Source: an uncultured Chloroflexota bacterium
GTDB taxonomy: Bacteria > Chloroflexota > Dehalococcoidia > SAR202 > UBA11138
Direction of reading: 5' to 3'
Length of the DNA stretch: 5,540 bases
Assembly (NCBI GenBank): GCA_913046025.1
Contig: CAJWRP010000192.1
Location: forward strand, 1-5,540
A program made the translations under genes and the position numbers. Below the pieces are notes generated by a model, which was not told the DNA's origin, ran no database searches, and saw nothing but the letters and a program-made list of their open reading frames with translations. This document shows, piece after piece, positions 1-5,540 of the stretch (position 1 is its first letter; the number at the start of each line of letters is the position of its first letter).

Positions 1-1
1 C

Positions 2-481
2 ATCCTGGCCGTGTTCAAGTCCAACGAGCCAGACACCATTAAAAGCCTGGGGTTCGATATTAACCTCTGGGATCCTTCAAACTTCGGTGCACCCAGTTTA
101 GGACTGACGTACATTGCAAACAGCGAACGGGCGGAGCAAGACCCTGAACTGGTCGAGAAGTTTCTCAAGGCGACCCTGAAAGGCCTGGAATTCGCTTTGG
201 AAGAGAAAAACGAAGAGGAAACGCTGGACATTATCTTGAAGTTCGCCCAGGACGAAAAACGAGATCATCAGCGATTCATGCTCAAGTCGGAGATCGCCGA
301 CGCTGTCGGACCAGTCACGGAAACCCATGGCGCTGGCTGGATGACCGACCAACAGTGGGAGGCGTTGTATAAGCACCTCATCCAGTATGAAGCCCTGGCC
401 AAGCCCTTCGATTACAAGACTGCCTATACAGACCGATTCCTTGAAGCGGTCTATGATGGCGGCGAGCTGATCTGGCCATAA
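2..481 (+). CDS. ABC transporter substrate-binding protein, NMT1/THI5-like, C-terminal part (5' end outside window)
   Basis: The reading frame is open from the first complete codon at position 2, so the gene begins upstream; the GTG at 11 is only an internal codon. The visible 159 residues look like the second half of a periplasmic-binding-protein type 2 domain of the NMT1/THI5/TauA kind. They include a hydrophobic stretch ending in LTYIAN, then the family's helix pattern in which a DPELVEKFLKATLKGLEFAL segment is followed by an acidic linker and a Trp-rich C-terminal region (GWMTDQQWEALY). Family members are extracytoplasmic and deliver a ligand to an ABC permease; known ligands include thiamine pyrimidine precursors, riboflavin, sulfonates and nitrate. 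The ligand cannot be read from this fragment, and the signal peptide and lipobox, if any, lie outside. No permease or ATPase gene follows, so any transporter partners must be upstream. I see no terminator in the 75 bp before the next gene, so co-transcription is possible. Confidence 0.8.
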   Translation: MLAVFKSNEPDTIKSLGFDINLWDPSNFGAPSLGLTYIANSERAEQDPELVEKFLKATLKGLEFALEEKNEEETLDIILKFAQDEKRDHQRFMLKSEIADAVGPVTETHGAGWMTDQQWEALYKHLIQYEALAKPFDYKTAYTDRFLEAVYDGGELIWP

Positions 482-556
482 GCCAATCGGATTTTAGGCG
501 TCACCTGATGTTTATGTTCAATAGGACTCAGGAGATGATGAGGTAATCGTTCACCA

Positions 557-1747
557 ATGACAACCAGTTCTGGCAACAACATTCTTGTAATGCAGTCTGG
601 CGGCTGTACTCCAGTCATTAATCGCAGCCTGTACGGCGTAGTGCAGGAGGCTTTTGCATCCAAGTCCTTTGATCGCATTTATGGCGCAATGTATGGCATG
701 GAAGGCATTCTGGACGAGAAGTTGGCAGACTTGCGAGCCGTGGATTCCGCCGAGTGGGAGCGAATAGCCCACACGCCTGCGGCAGCACTAGGATCGACAA
801 GACGCAAAATGCGGACTGAAGATGTGCCGGTCATAATCGACGTGCTGAAGCGCAATGGCATTGGCTACTGGTTCATCATTGGCGGCAACGACTCCGCAGA
901 GACAGGTCATATGGTTGGCGAGGCCGCGAAAGAATTTGGATACCCTCTTACCGTCATCAACGTTCCCAAGACCATCGACAACGATCTAGTTCTGATGGAC
1001 CACTCGCCTGGTTATGGTAGTGCAGCGCGCTTCATAGCGCTGGCCACCATGGGCGCAGGCCGGGATGCAGAGGCGATGGGACTGGCCGCACCAGTCACCA
1101 TTATCGAGGTGATGGGTAGGGACGCGGGCTGGCTGGCAGCATCAGCAGCTGCCGCGAAACGGGAGGAACGGGATGCTCCTCATATCATTAGCCTGCCTGA
1201 AGTTCCCATGGACGAGACTCGTTTCCTGGACCGAATCGAGCAGGCGTACACAAAGTACGGATTCGCCGTGGCCGTCATGGCGGAAAACACCCGTGGGCCG
1301 GACGGTATTATCGGTGGCGGTTCGGAACCCTGGTACGTGGACGATTTCGGCCACGCCTACTTCGACGGCCCAGGACGCTACCTGGCAGGGCAAGTGAGCA
1401 AACGCCTTAAGATCAGGGCCCGCTATGAGAAACCAGGAACCATTCAGCGCTCCATGATGGCTTGCGTCTCGGAATCAGACGCCTCTGAGGCCGAGGAAGC
1501 AGGGCGAGAGGCCATTAGACGGGCCATCGCAGGCGAGAGCGGCCTTATCATTACTCTTGAGCGTGCCTCTGGTCCGGAATACGCCTGTACTACTGGAACA
1601 GCGCCGCTGGCTGAAGTAGGCGGCAAGGTGAAGACGATGCCGCCAGAATACCTAGATCCAGTCAACGACTTCGTGACAGAAAGCTTTTTGGAGTATCTGC
1701 GACCCCTTCTTGGAAGTCCCCTACCAGTCTACGGCCGGGTTCGCTAG
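557..1747 (+). CDS. pfp: 6-phosphofructokinase, probably pyrophosphate-dependent
   Basis: A complete 396-residue protein of the phosphofructokinase family, cytoplasmic, acting on fructose 6-phosphate in glycolysis. The N-terminal phosphate-binding loop is QSGGCTPVIN (13-22). The donor-site motif reads GGNDS (109-113): Asp112 stands where ATP-dependent enzymes have Gly (E. coli Gly104). The catalytic loop is PKTIDND (137-143), with Lys138 where ATP enzymes have Gly. These two changes are the established markers of pyrophosphate-dependent enzymes, whose reaction is reversible. MGRDAGWLA (186-194) and LPEVP (213-217) fit the fructose 6-phosphate site, and KPGTIQRS (292-299) is the C-terminal sugar-phosphate loop. 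Asn111 replaces the more usual Asp of GGDD. The ATG at 557 is preceded by GAGGT at 540-544, a 12-nt spacing that is rather long; ATGs at 535 and 538 are out of frame. It lies upstream of the riboswitch promoter, so it is outside the SAM-controlled unit. No hairpin terminator is visible after its stop. Confidence 0.92.
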   Translation: MTTSSGNNILVMQSGGCTPVINRSLYGVVQEAFASKSFDRIYGAMYGMEGILDEKLADLRAVDSAEWERIAHTPAAALGSTRRKMRTEDVPVIIDVLKRNGIGYWFIIGGNDSAETGHMVGEAAKEFGYPLTVINVPKTIDNDLVLMDHSPGYGSAARFIALATMGAGRDAEAMGLAAPVTIIEVMGRDAGWLAASAAAAKREERDAPHIISLPEVPMDETRFLDRIEQAYTKYGFAVAVMAENTRGPDGIIGGGSEPWYVDDFGHAYFDGPGRYLAGQVSKRLKIRARYEKPGTIQRSMMACVSESDASEAEEAGREAIRRAIAGESGLIITLERASGPEYACTTGTAPLAEVGGKVKTMPPEYLDPVNDFVTESFLEYLRPLLGSPLPVYGRVR

Positions 1748-1760
1748 CGCGTCGTAATGG

Positions 1761-1789
1761 TTGACAGCAGTTTGGTAAGATAGTAGAAT
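1761..1789 (+). promoter_or_regulatory. Sigma-70-type promoter driving the SAM-riboswitch operon
   Basis: A perfect -35 hexamer TTGACA (1761-1766) is separated by exactly 17 bp from TAGAAT (1784-1789), one mismatch from TATAAT. The expected start of transcription is near 1795-1797, about 28 nt before P1 of the riboswitch, so the whole aptamer would be transcribed. The region after the -10 (1790-1820) is AT-rich. It begins 13 bp after the stop codon of the phosphofructokinase gene, which makes this gene boundary an operon boundary. No experimental start site is available. Confidence 0.85.
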
Positions 1790-1823
1790 TTTAAGGTTGA
1801 AATTTAATAATTGAATATCGGTT

Positions 1824-1941
1824 CTCTTATCAAGAGTGGCGGAGGGATCGGCCCCGTGAAGCCCGGCAACCCCCCGGAGTCGGAGCGACTCTGGAAATGG
1901 TGCTAAGTCCGGCGAGTTTTTTGAACTCGCAGAGATGAGAG
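1824..1941 (+). promoter_or_regulatory. SAM-I (S-box) riboswitch aptamer
   Basis: The sequence carries the S-box core nearly unchanged: P1 5' strand CTCTTATC (1824-1831), the AGAGTGGCGGAGGGA segment with GGCCCC and GTGAAGCCCGGCAACC that forms P2 and its kink-turn, and GGTGCTAAGTCC (1899-1910) of the J3/4 core. P3 pairs 1874-1882 with 1886-1894 (nine pairs, one G-U, loop GAG). P4 pairs 1912-1918 with 1924-1930 (seven pairs). P1 is closed by GATGAGAG (1934-1941), eight pairs with one G-U. S-box aptamers bind S-adenosylmethionine and normally repress methionine and SAM-related genes. The P4 and closing-strand layout fits SAM-I rather than SAM-IV. The expression platform follows directly and the first gene downstream encodes methylthioadenosine phosphorylase, a sensible regulon member. 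Family membership is recognised by eye, not by a covariance model, but the match is strong. Confidence 0.96.
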
Positions 1942-1968
1942 TGAAGTTTGCCTTGGACTTCTCTCATC
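1934..1968 (+). promoter_or_regulatory. Antiterminator of the SAM riboswitch expression platform
   Basis: GATGAGAG (1934-1941), the 3' strand of P1, is perfectly complementary to CTCTCATC (1961-1968), and AAGT (1944-1947) can extend the helix with ACTT (1957-1960) across a two-base bulge. The helix uses the same bases that form P1 when SAM is bound and the 5' arm of the terminator, so the two folds exclude each other. Without SAM this hairpin should form and let RNA polymerase continue. Confidence 0.88.
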
Positions 1969-1985
1969 GAGAGAAGTATTTTTTT
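1957..1985 (+). terminator. SAM-dependent intrinsic terminator
   Basis: ACTTCTCTC (1957-1965) pairs perfectly with GAGAGAAGT (1969-1977) over the three-base loop ATC, followed by A and seven T residues (1979-1985). The 5' arm overlaps the antiterminator strand, so it is released only when SAM locks P1. This gives the classical OFF logic: high SAM ends transcription before the operon's first gene. Confidence 0.92.
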
Positions 1986-2164
1986 GCCTCTGTGACATGC
2001 TACATCTAACTGTTCCGATGGTTTGGCAGTCCGAGCTTTTCAGCACCCCATTAATGATCATATGAGTAGTGCAACAACGTCACATAAGCTGCCCTTGGTT
2101 TTCTCTGCCGCCAGCAAGCCGGTAAATGGCATGCTGTTGTTTTGCTTCAACGAAGAGTTCAGCT
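1986..2164 (+). other. Long untranslated leader between riboswitch terminator and first gene
   Basis: About 180 nt separate the terminator U-tract from the probable start codon. I see no convincing gene in it. A 15-codon ORF (ATG 2018, TGA 2063-2065) has no ribosome binding site. Two short complementary pairs can be drawn, TGTGAC (1991-1996) with GTCACA (2079-2084) and GGCAG (2025-2029) with CTGCC (2089-2093). They would cross as a pseudoknot, and pairs this short may be chance. No second promoter with recognisable -35 and -10 boxes was found. Confidence 0.5.
2152..2157 (+). promoter_or_regulatory. Probable ribosome binding site deciding a TTG start
   Basis: GAAGAG lies seven bases before the TTG at 2165. 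It is a weak Shine-Dalgarno match but correctly spaced. The ATG at 2126 has no purine-rich element at usable distance (CAAGCCGGTAA precedes it). The choice of start is supported mainly by protein alignment from memory. Confidence 0.5.
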
Positions 2165-3025
2165 TTGGCTGACCCCAAAATCGCTTTTATCAGCGGCTCC
2201 GGGCTTTACGACATCGATGGGTTGGAAGGCCGCGAGGAGCTAATGCCTGACACTCCCTACGGTGCGCCCAGTGACAGTATCGTGACAGGCACTTTAGACG
2301 GCATTGGAGTAGCCTTTCTGCCCCGACACGGCAAGGGGCACAGGTTTTCGCCAACTGAGTTGCCGTACCACGCCAACATATACGCTCTGAAGTCACTCGG
2401 CGTGGAGCAGATCATTTCGATCAGCGCGGTGGGTAGCTTGAAAGTAGAGATCAGGCCACTGGACCTGCTGATTCCGGACCAGCTCATTGACAGAACGAGA
2501 AGCAGAAGCAATACGTTCTTTGGGGACGGCATCGTGGCCCACGTCGGGTTTGCCGACCCATTCTGCCCGGCGCTTAGCGATATCTTGGCCCTGTCAGCGG
2601 CGGACCAAAATGTAAAGGTGCACAGTGGCGGAACGTACCTCGTAATGGAGGGACCCCAGTTCTCTACCAGGGCTGAATCGGAGCTCTACAGATCGTGGGG
2701 CGCCAGCGTTATAGGCATGACGGCGTTGCCTGAGGCAAAGCTCGCTCGTGAGGCGGAGATCTGCTACGCCACGGTGGCCTTGGTAACTGATTACGATGTT
2801 TGGCACCAGACGGAAGAAGAGGTATCCGTCGAGATAGTAATTGCCAATCTTATGCAGAACGTCGGCACATCCCGGCGCATCATAGCCGATATTATAAATA
2901 GAGTGCCGAAAGTCAGAAAGTGCGTCTGTGAGTCGTCGCTTAAAAACGCTATCATTACCAGTCGAGAACAGATACAGGAAGAAACCAAAAGGAAATTAGG
3001 TCCTTTGGTAAGCAGGTATCTTTAG
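2165..3025 (+). CDS. mtnP: S-methyl-5'-thioadenosine phosphorylase
   Basis: Cleaves methylthioadenosine with phosphate to adenine and 5-methylthioribose 1-phosphate, in the cytoplasm, recycling the by-product of polyamine and other SAM-consuming reactions. From the TTG the protein has 286 residues, the usual family length. It shows GSGLYDI (11-17, phosphate loop), LPRHGKGH (52-59), SAVGSL (87-92), EGPQFSTRAESELYRSWGA (162-180), GMT (184-186) and TDYD (208-211). The last motif is typical of methylthioadenosine enzymes, whereas purine nucleoside phosphorylases carry Asn there. The C-terminal tail ending in SRYL is also typical of bacterial members. An ATG at 2126 would add 13 residues rich in Cys (MACCCFASTKSSA) that homologues lack, and an in-frame TAA lies directly before it. 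Starting at TTG gives a normal N-terminus (ADPKIAFISGSGLYDI). First gene after the SAM riboswitch, so expected to be repressed when SAM is plentiful. Methylthioinosine phosphorylase is a less likely alternative. Confidence 0.93.
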   Translation: MADPKIAFISGSGLYDIDGLEGREELMPDTPYGAPSDSIVTGTLDGIGVAFLPRHGKGHRFSPTELPYHANIYALKSLGVEQIISISAVGSLKVEIRPLDLLIPDQLIDRTRSRSNTFFGDGIVAHVGFADPFCPALSDILALSAADQNVKVHSGGTYLVMEGPQFSTRAESELYRSWGASVIGMTALPEAKLAREAEICYATVALVTDYDVWHQTEEEVSVEIVIANLMQNVGTSRRIIADIINRVPKVRKCVCESSLKNAIITSREQIQEETKRKLGPLVSRYL

Positions 3026-3057
3026 CCTTTACAGCAACCTTAGCAAGGAGAGAGATC

Positions 3058-3411
3058 ATGCCTAGGAAAGATGCGGGAGAACCATACTACCGGATAAGCA
3101 TAGATGAAGCCGCCGAAATGTACAGCCAAGAAGATACGGTAGTAGTCGATGTCCGGCGCGAAGACGAGTACAAGGAAGGCCACGTAAAGGACGCTCTGTT
3201 CATTACACTGGACAACCTACTCGGTGGTATCGACGAGCTGCCCAAAGACAAGAAACTACTGTTCATTTGCGCTGCGGGCGTGCGTAGCGGAGTGGCCGCC
3301 GAAATGGCCGCTGCTATGGGCTTTGATGGCGAAAATCTCTACAACATCGAAGAAGGCACCGATGCCTGGATCAATGGTGGCCACCCAACCAGTCGCGGAA
3401 CAGATAAATAG
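3058..3411 (+). CDS. Single-domain rhodanese-like sulfurtransferase
   Basis: A 117-residue stand-alone rhodanese domain. The N-terminal part holds the ISIDEAAEMY helix and VVVDVRREDEYKEGHV (28-43), the conserved CH2A-type segment with Asp31, Arg33, Glu37, Gly41 and His42. The active-site loop is CAAGVRS (71-77), with catalytic Cys71 carrying the persulfide, and the C-terminal GTDAWINGGHP (100-110) is the family's closing motif. No signal peptide, so it is cytoplasmic. The loop has the six-residue length of sulfur-specific rhodaneses rather than the longer loop of Cdc25-type phosphatases. The start is firm: AAGGAG (3045-3050) lies seven bases before the ATG. It begins 32 bp after the phosphorylase stop, so it is very likely co-transcribed and under SAM control. 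Sulfur donor and acceptor cannot be inferred; a role in sulfur handling beside methionine salvage is a guess from context. Confidence 0.92.
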   Translation: MPRKDAGEPYYRISIDEAAEMYSQEDTVVVDVRREDEYKEGHVKDALFITLDNLLGGIDELPKDKKLLFICAAGVRSGVAAEMAAAMGFDGENLYNIEEGTDAWINGGHPTSRGTDK

Positions 3412-3450
3412 AGCCAGCCGGGATCTTATCAGCGAAAGGAAAGTCAAGCC

Positions 3451-3546
3451 ATGAATAAGTCCAAGCGAGCAGCCTGGAATAAGCACCGCAAGACCCTCAA
3501 GAAGATGAAGGAACGACGTAAGGCCGAGCGAGAAGCCAACAAGTAG
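3451..3546 (+). CDS. 31-residue highly basic mini-protein, function unknown
   Basis: ATG at 3451, stop TAG at 3544-3546, 31 residues. GAAAGGAAAG (3434-3443) supplies a ribosome binding site with GGA ending ten bases before the ATG. Fourteen of 31 residues are Lys or Arg, with one His, a single Trp (position 9) and a KRAAWNKHRK core (5-14). The second half, from Leu16 to Asn30, alternates basic residues with Glu and looks like one amphipathic or charged helix. It starts 39 bp after the rhodanese stop and sits inside the operon on the same strand. Composition and length resemble small ribosome-associated proteins (bS22, bL37 and AURKAIP1/COX24-like peptides), but I see no specific motif that proves kinship. 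RNA or nucleic-acid binding is inferred from charge alone. It is too short for ordinary gene callers. The good start signal, clean stop and non-random composition make it more likely real than not. Confidence 0.62.
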   Translation: MNKSKRAAWNKHRKTLKKMKERRKAEREANK

Positions 3547-3728
3547 GCCTATCCAAAGTCCTCTCGCATCGATCGAGCGGACTCCGGAATTATTTAGCTA
3601 ATCTGCCTCACAAAGGACTGTGTGCTTACGTAGACACTCAGTTCAGCGTGGGATTGGGCCTGTGCGAACCAGTACCCGCGTTGAACAAGGCCCGTGAAAA
3701 CCTGCAAAACAAGGAAGGTAAAGCATAG
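3547..3728 (+). other. Intergenic region with possible RNA structure upstream of the PfkB gene
   Basis: This is the only long gap inside the operon. It contains three candidate stems: an imperfect hairpin at 3557-3583, a weaker one at 3617-3642 (GTGT with ACAC, flanked by ACT/AGT with a two-base bulge), and GGGCCT (3656-3661) pairing with AGGCCC (3688-3693) around a GC-rich interior. It matches no riboswitch class that I recognise; in particular the S-adenosylhomocysteine riboswitch core is absent. No clear -35/-10 pair was found. AAGGAAGG (3711-3718) at the right end is the ribosome binding site of the next gene. Confidence 0.4.
3557..3583 (+). terminator. Weak candidate attenuator or terminator hairpin
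   Basis: AGTCC-T-CTCG (3557-3566) pairs with CGAG-C-GGACT (3574-3583), nine pairs interrupted by one T-C mismatch, loop CATCGAT. The bases after it (CCGGAATTATTTAG) are only partly T-rich, so this is not a proper intrinsic terminator. It could reduce read-through or protect the 3' end of an upstream mRNA segment. It lies 10 nt after the mini-protein stop codon. Confidence 0.3.
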
Positions 3729-4670
3729 ATGTCCATACTGGTAGTCGGTTCGGTAGCATACGACACCGTCGCAACACCATCAGGCAGCCGCGAGGAGTCC
3801 CTGGGAGGCTCAGCCACATACTTTTCCATATCGAGTAGCTACTTTACCGGTGTGAAATTAGTGGCCGTTGTCGGTGATGACTTTGACAAGAAACACGTGC
3901 AGTTGCTGGAGGACCATAAGGTCGACGTCTCCGGACTGGAGCACATATTAGGGAAGACCTTTCGATGGTCTGGTGTATACGGCACGGAAGACGTCAACAC
4001 CCGCGATACCCTGGACACCCAACTCAACGTATTCGCTGATTTCTCGCCAAAGCTAACTGACGACCAGAGACGACAGAAATATCTTTTCTTAGCCAATATA
4101 GATCCGGAACTTCAGTTGGATGTGCTGAACCAGATGGAGACAAGGCCCAGTCTGGTGGCACTGGACTCGATGAACTTCTGGATTGGCGGCAAAAACAGCG
4201 CCCTCAGCGAGATCATCAGCAAGGTCGATGTGCTTTTCATGGACGAGGGAGAAGCCAGGGAATTCTCAGAGCAGGCCAACCTCGTCAAGGCGGCCAAGCA
4301 CATCATGGCACTGGGGCCCAAAGCTATCGTCATTAAGCGGGGCGAGCACGGCGTGCTGCTGTTTAACGGCGATTCTATCTTTGCTGCGCCAGCCTTCCCG
4401 CTGGAGACAGTTGTAGACCCTACAGGTGCAGGAGACTCCTTTGCAGGCGGCTTCATGGGTTATCTATCCGCCACCGATGACCTGTCTCCCGACGGCTTCC
4501 GCAGGGCTACAGTGCTAGGCTCGGTGATGGGCTCCTTCTGCGTGGAGGACTTCAGCGCGGACCGAATCGGGCATCTCACAAACGATGAGATCGAACAGCG
4601 ATTCCGAGCGTTCGCAGAACTATCTAATTTTAATCCTTTGGCGGACAGTGAATCCCTGCCACAAGGATAA
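3729..4670 (+). CDS. PfkB-family (ribokinase-like) kinase, possibly adenosine/nucleoside kinase
   Basis: A complete 313-residue ribokinase-fold kinase that transfers phosphate from ATP to a sugar or nucleoside hydroxyl. The N-terminal strand ILVVGSVAYD (3-12) leads to the Gly-rich substrate segment LGGSATYFSIS (25-35) and VAVVGDDF (45-52), corresponding to PfkB signature 1. Signature 2, DPTGAGDSFAGGF (230-242), contains the anion hole and the presumed catalytic base Asp236. VIKRGEHGVLLF (201-212) is the usual strand before it. At the Mg/phosphate motif NxxE the sequence reads DEGE (172-175), so Asp172 replaces the common Asn. AAGGAAGG (3711-3718) lies ten bases before the ATG. Placed between methylthioadenosine phosphorylase and adenosylhomocysteinase; the latter releases adenosine, so adenosine kinase is the most economical guess. 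The sequence does not fix the substrate, and a ribose or other sugar kinase remains possible. The phosphorylase already yields a phosphorylated sugar, so a methylthioribose kinase is not needed. Confidence 0.88.
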   Translation: MSILVVGSVAYDTVATPSGSREESLGGSATYFSISSSYFTGVKLVAVVGDDFDKKHVQLLEDHKVDVSGLEHILGKTFRWSGVYGTEDVNTRDTLDTQLNVFADFSPKLTDDQRRQKYLFLANIDPELQLDVLNQMETRPSLVALDSMNFWIGGKNSALSEIISKVDVLFMDEGEAREFSEQANLVKAAKHIMALGPKAIVIKRGEHGVLLFNGDSIFAAPAFPLETVVDPTGAGDSFAGGFMGYLSATDDLSPDGFRRATVLGSVMGSFCVEDFSADRIGHLTNDEIEQRFRAFAELSNFNPLADSESLPQG

Positions 4671-4705
4671 TCTTGATGTATATACAAAATGCAATTGGGA
4701 TGGTC

Positions 4706-5540
<835 letters not shown>

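Noticed and set aside
1142..1393. 83-codon minus-strand frame, with a 74-codon plus-strand frame at 1173-1397
   Set aside because: Both overlap the middle of the phosphofructokinase gene in other frames and have no family features.
1742..1749. CGCTAGCG palindrome over the phosphofructokinase stop codon
   Set aside because: As an 8-bp palindrome it leaves no loop and has no T-tract, so it is not a terminator.
2018..2065. 15-codon ORF in the leader after the riboswitch terminator
   Set aside because: No ribosome binding site, and its composition does not suggest a leader peptide (a single Met pair near the end is not a Met-codon run).
3224..3454. 76-codon plus-strand frame overlapping the rhodanese end
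   Set aside because: Out-of-frame shadow of the rhodanese gene; the peptide is not domain-like and the mini-protein at 3451 has its own better start signal.
3547..3728. S-adenosylhomocysteine riboswitch in the gap upstream of the PfkB and adenosylhomocysteinase genes
   Set aside because: It was looked for because it would fit the pathway, but the conserved core sequence is not present here or at 4671-4740.
4112..4456. 114-codon open frame on the minus strand
   Set aside because: Antisense to the conserved core of the PfkB kinase, with low-complexity Ser/Pro/Leu composition and no recognisable domain.
4673..4689. TATATA-like -10 element after the PfkB stop
   Set aside because: No -35 hexamer 16-18 bp upstream and no properly placed extended -10 TG; probably just AT-rich spacer.

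Overview
The window reads as a compact, moderate-GC bacterial chromosome segment with every gene on the + strand. Protein style and gene neighbourhood (methylthioadenosine phosphorylase, PfkB kinase and adenosylhomocysteinase in a row, PPi-type phosphofructokinase, NMT1-type substrate-binding protein) remind me of Chloroflexota, for example the marine Dehalococcoidia/SAR202 lineages. That assignment rests on familiarity, not on a search, and is only moderately confident. No mobile elements, tRNA, rRNA or CRISPR repeats were seen.

Left part (1-1747): the C-terminal 159 residues of an NMT1/THI5-like ABC-transporter substrate-binding protein, then, after 75 bp, a complete phosphofructokinase. 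Its active-site signature (GGND and PKTIDND) points to pyrophosphate rather than ATP as phosphoryl donor.

Regulatory centre (1748-2164): a near-consensus sigma-70 promoter (TTGACA, 17 bp, TAGAAT) fires into a SAM-I (S-box) riboswitch. P1, P3, P4, an antiterminator and a U-tract intrinsic terminator can all be paired base by base. This is a transcriptional OFF switch: high SAM should stop transcription before the downstream genes. About 180 nt of leader lies between the terminator and the first gene.

Right part (2165-5540): a putative SAM-controlled operon for handling the by-products of SAM use. It holds methylthioadenosine phosphorylase (probable TTG start), a single-domain rhodanese, an untracked 31-residue highly basic mini-protein, a PfkB-family kinase after a 182-nt gap with possible RNA structure, and adenosylhomocysteinase (TTG start, cut by the window end). 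The phosphorylase cleaves methylthioadenosine and the hydrolase cleaves S-adenosylhomocysteine to adenosine and homocysteine. The kinase between them is a plausible adenosine (or other nucleoside/sugar) kinase that would pull the hydrolase reaction forward; this is inference from context. The rhodanese and mini-protein have no assigned role in the pathway.

Most notable for follow-up: the complete SAM switch in front of a by-product salvage operon, the 31-residue basic ORF, and the PfkB kinase with an Asp in place of the usual Asn of the NxxE motif.
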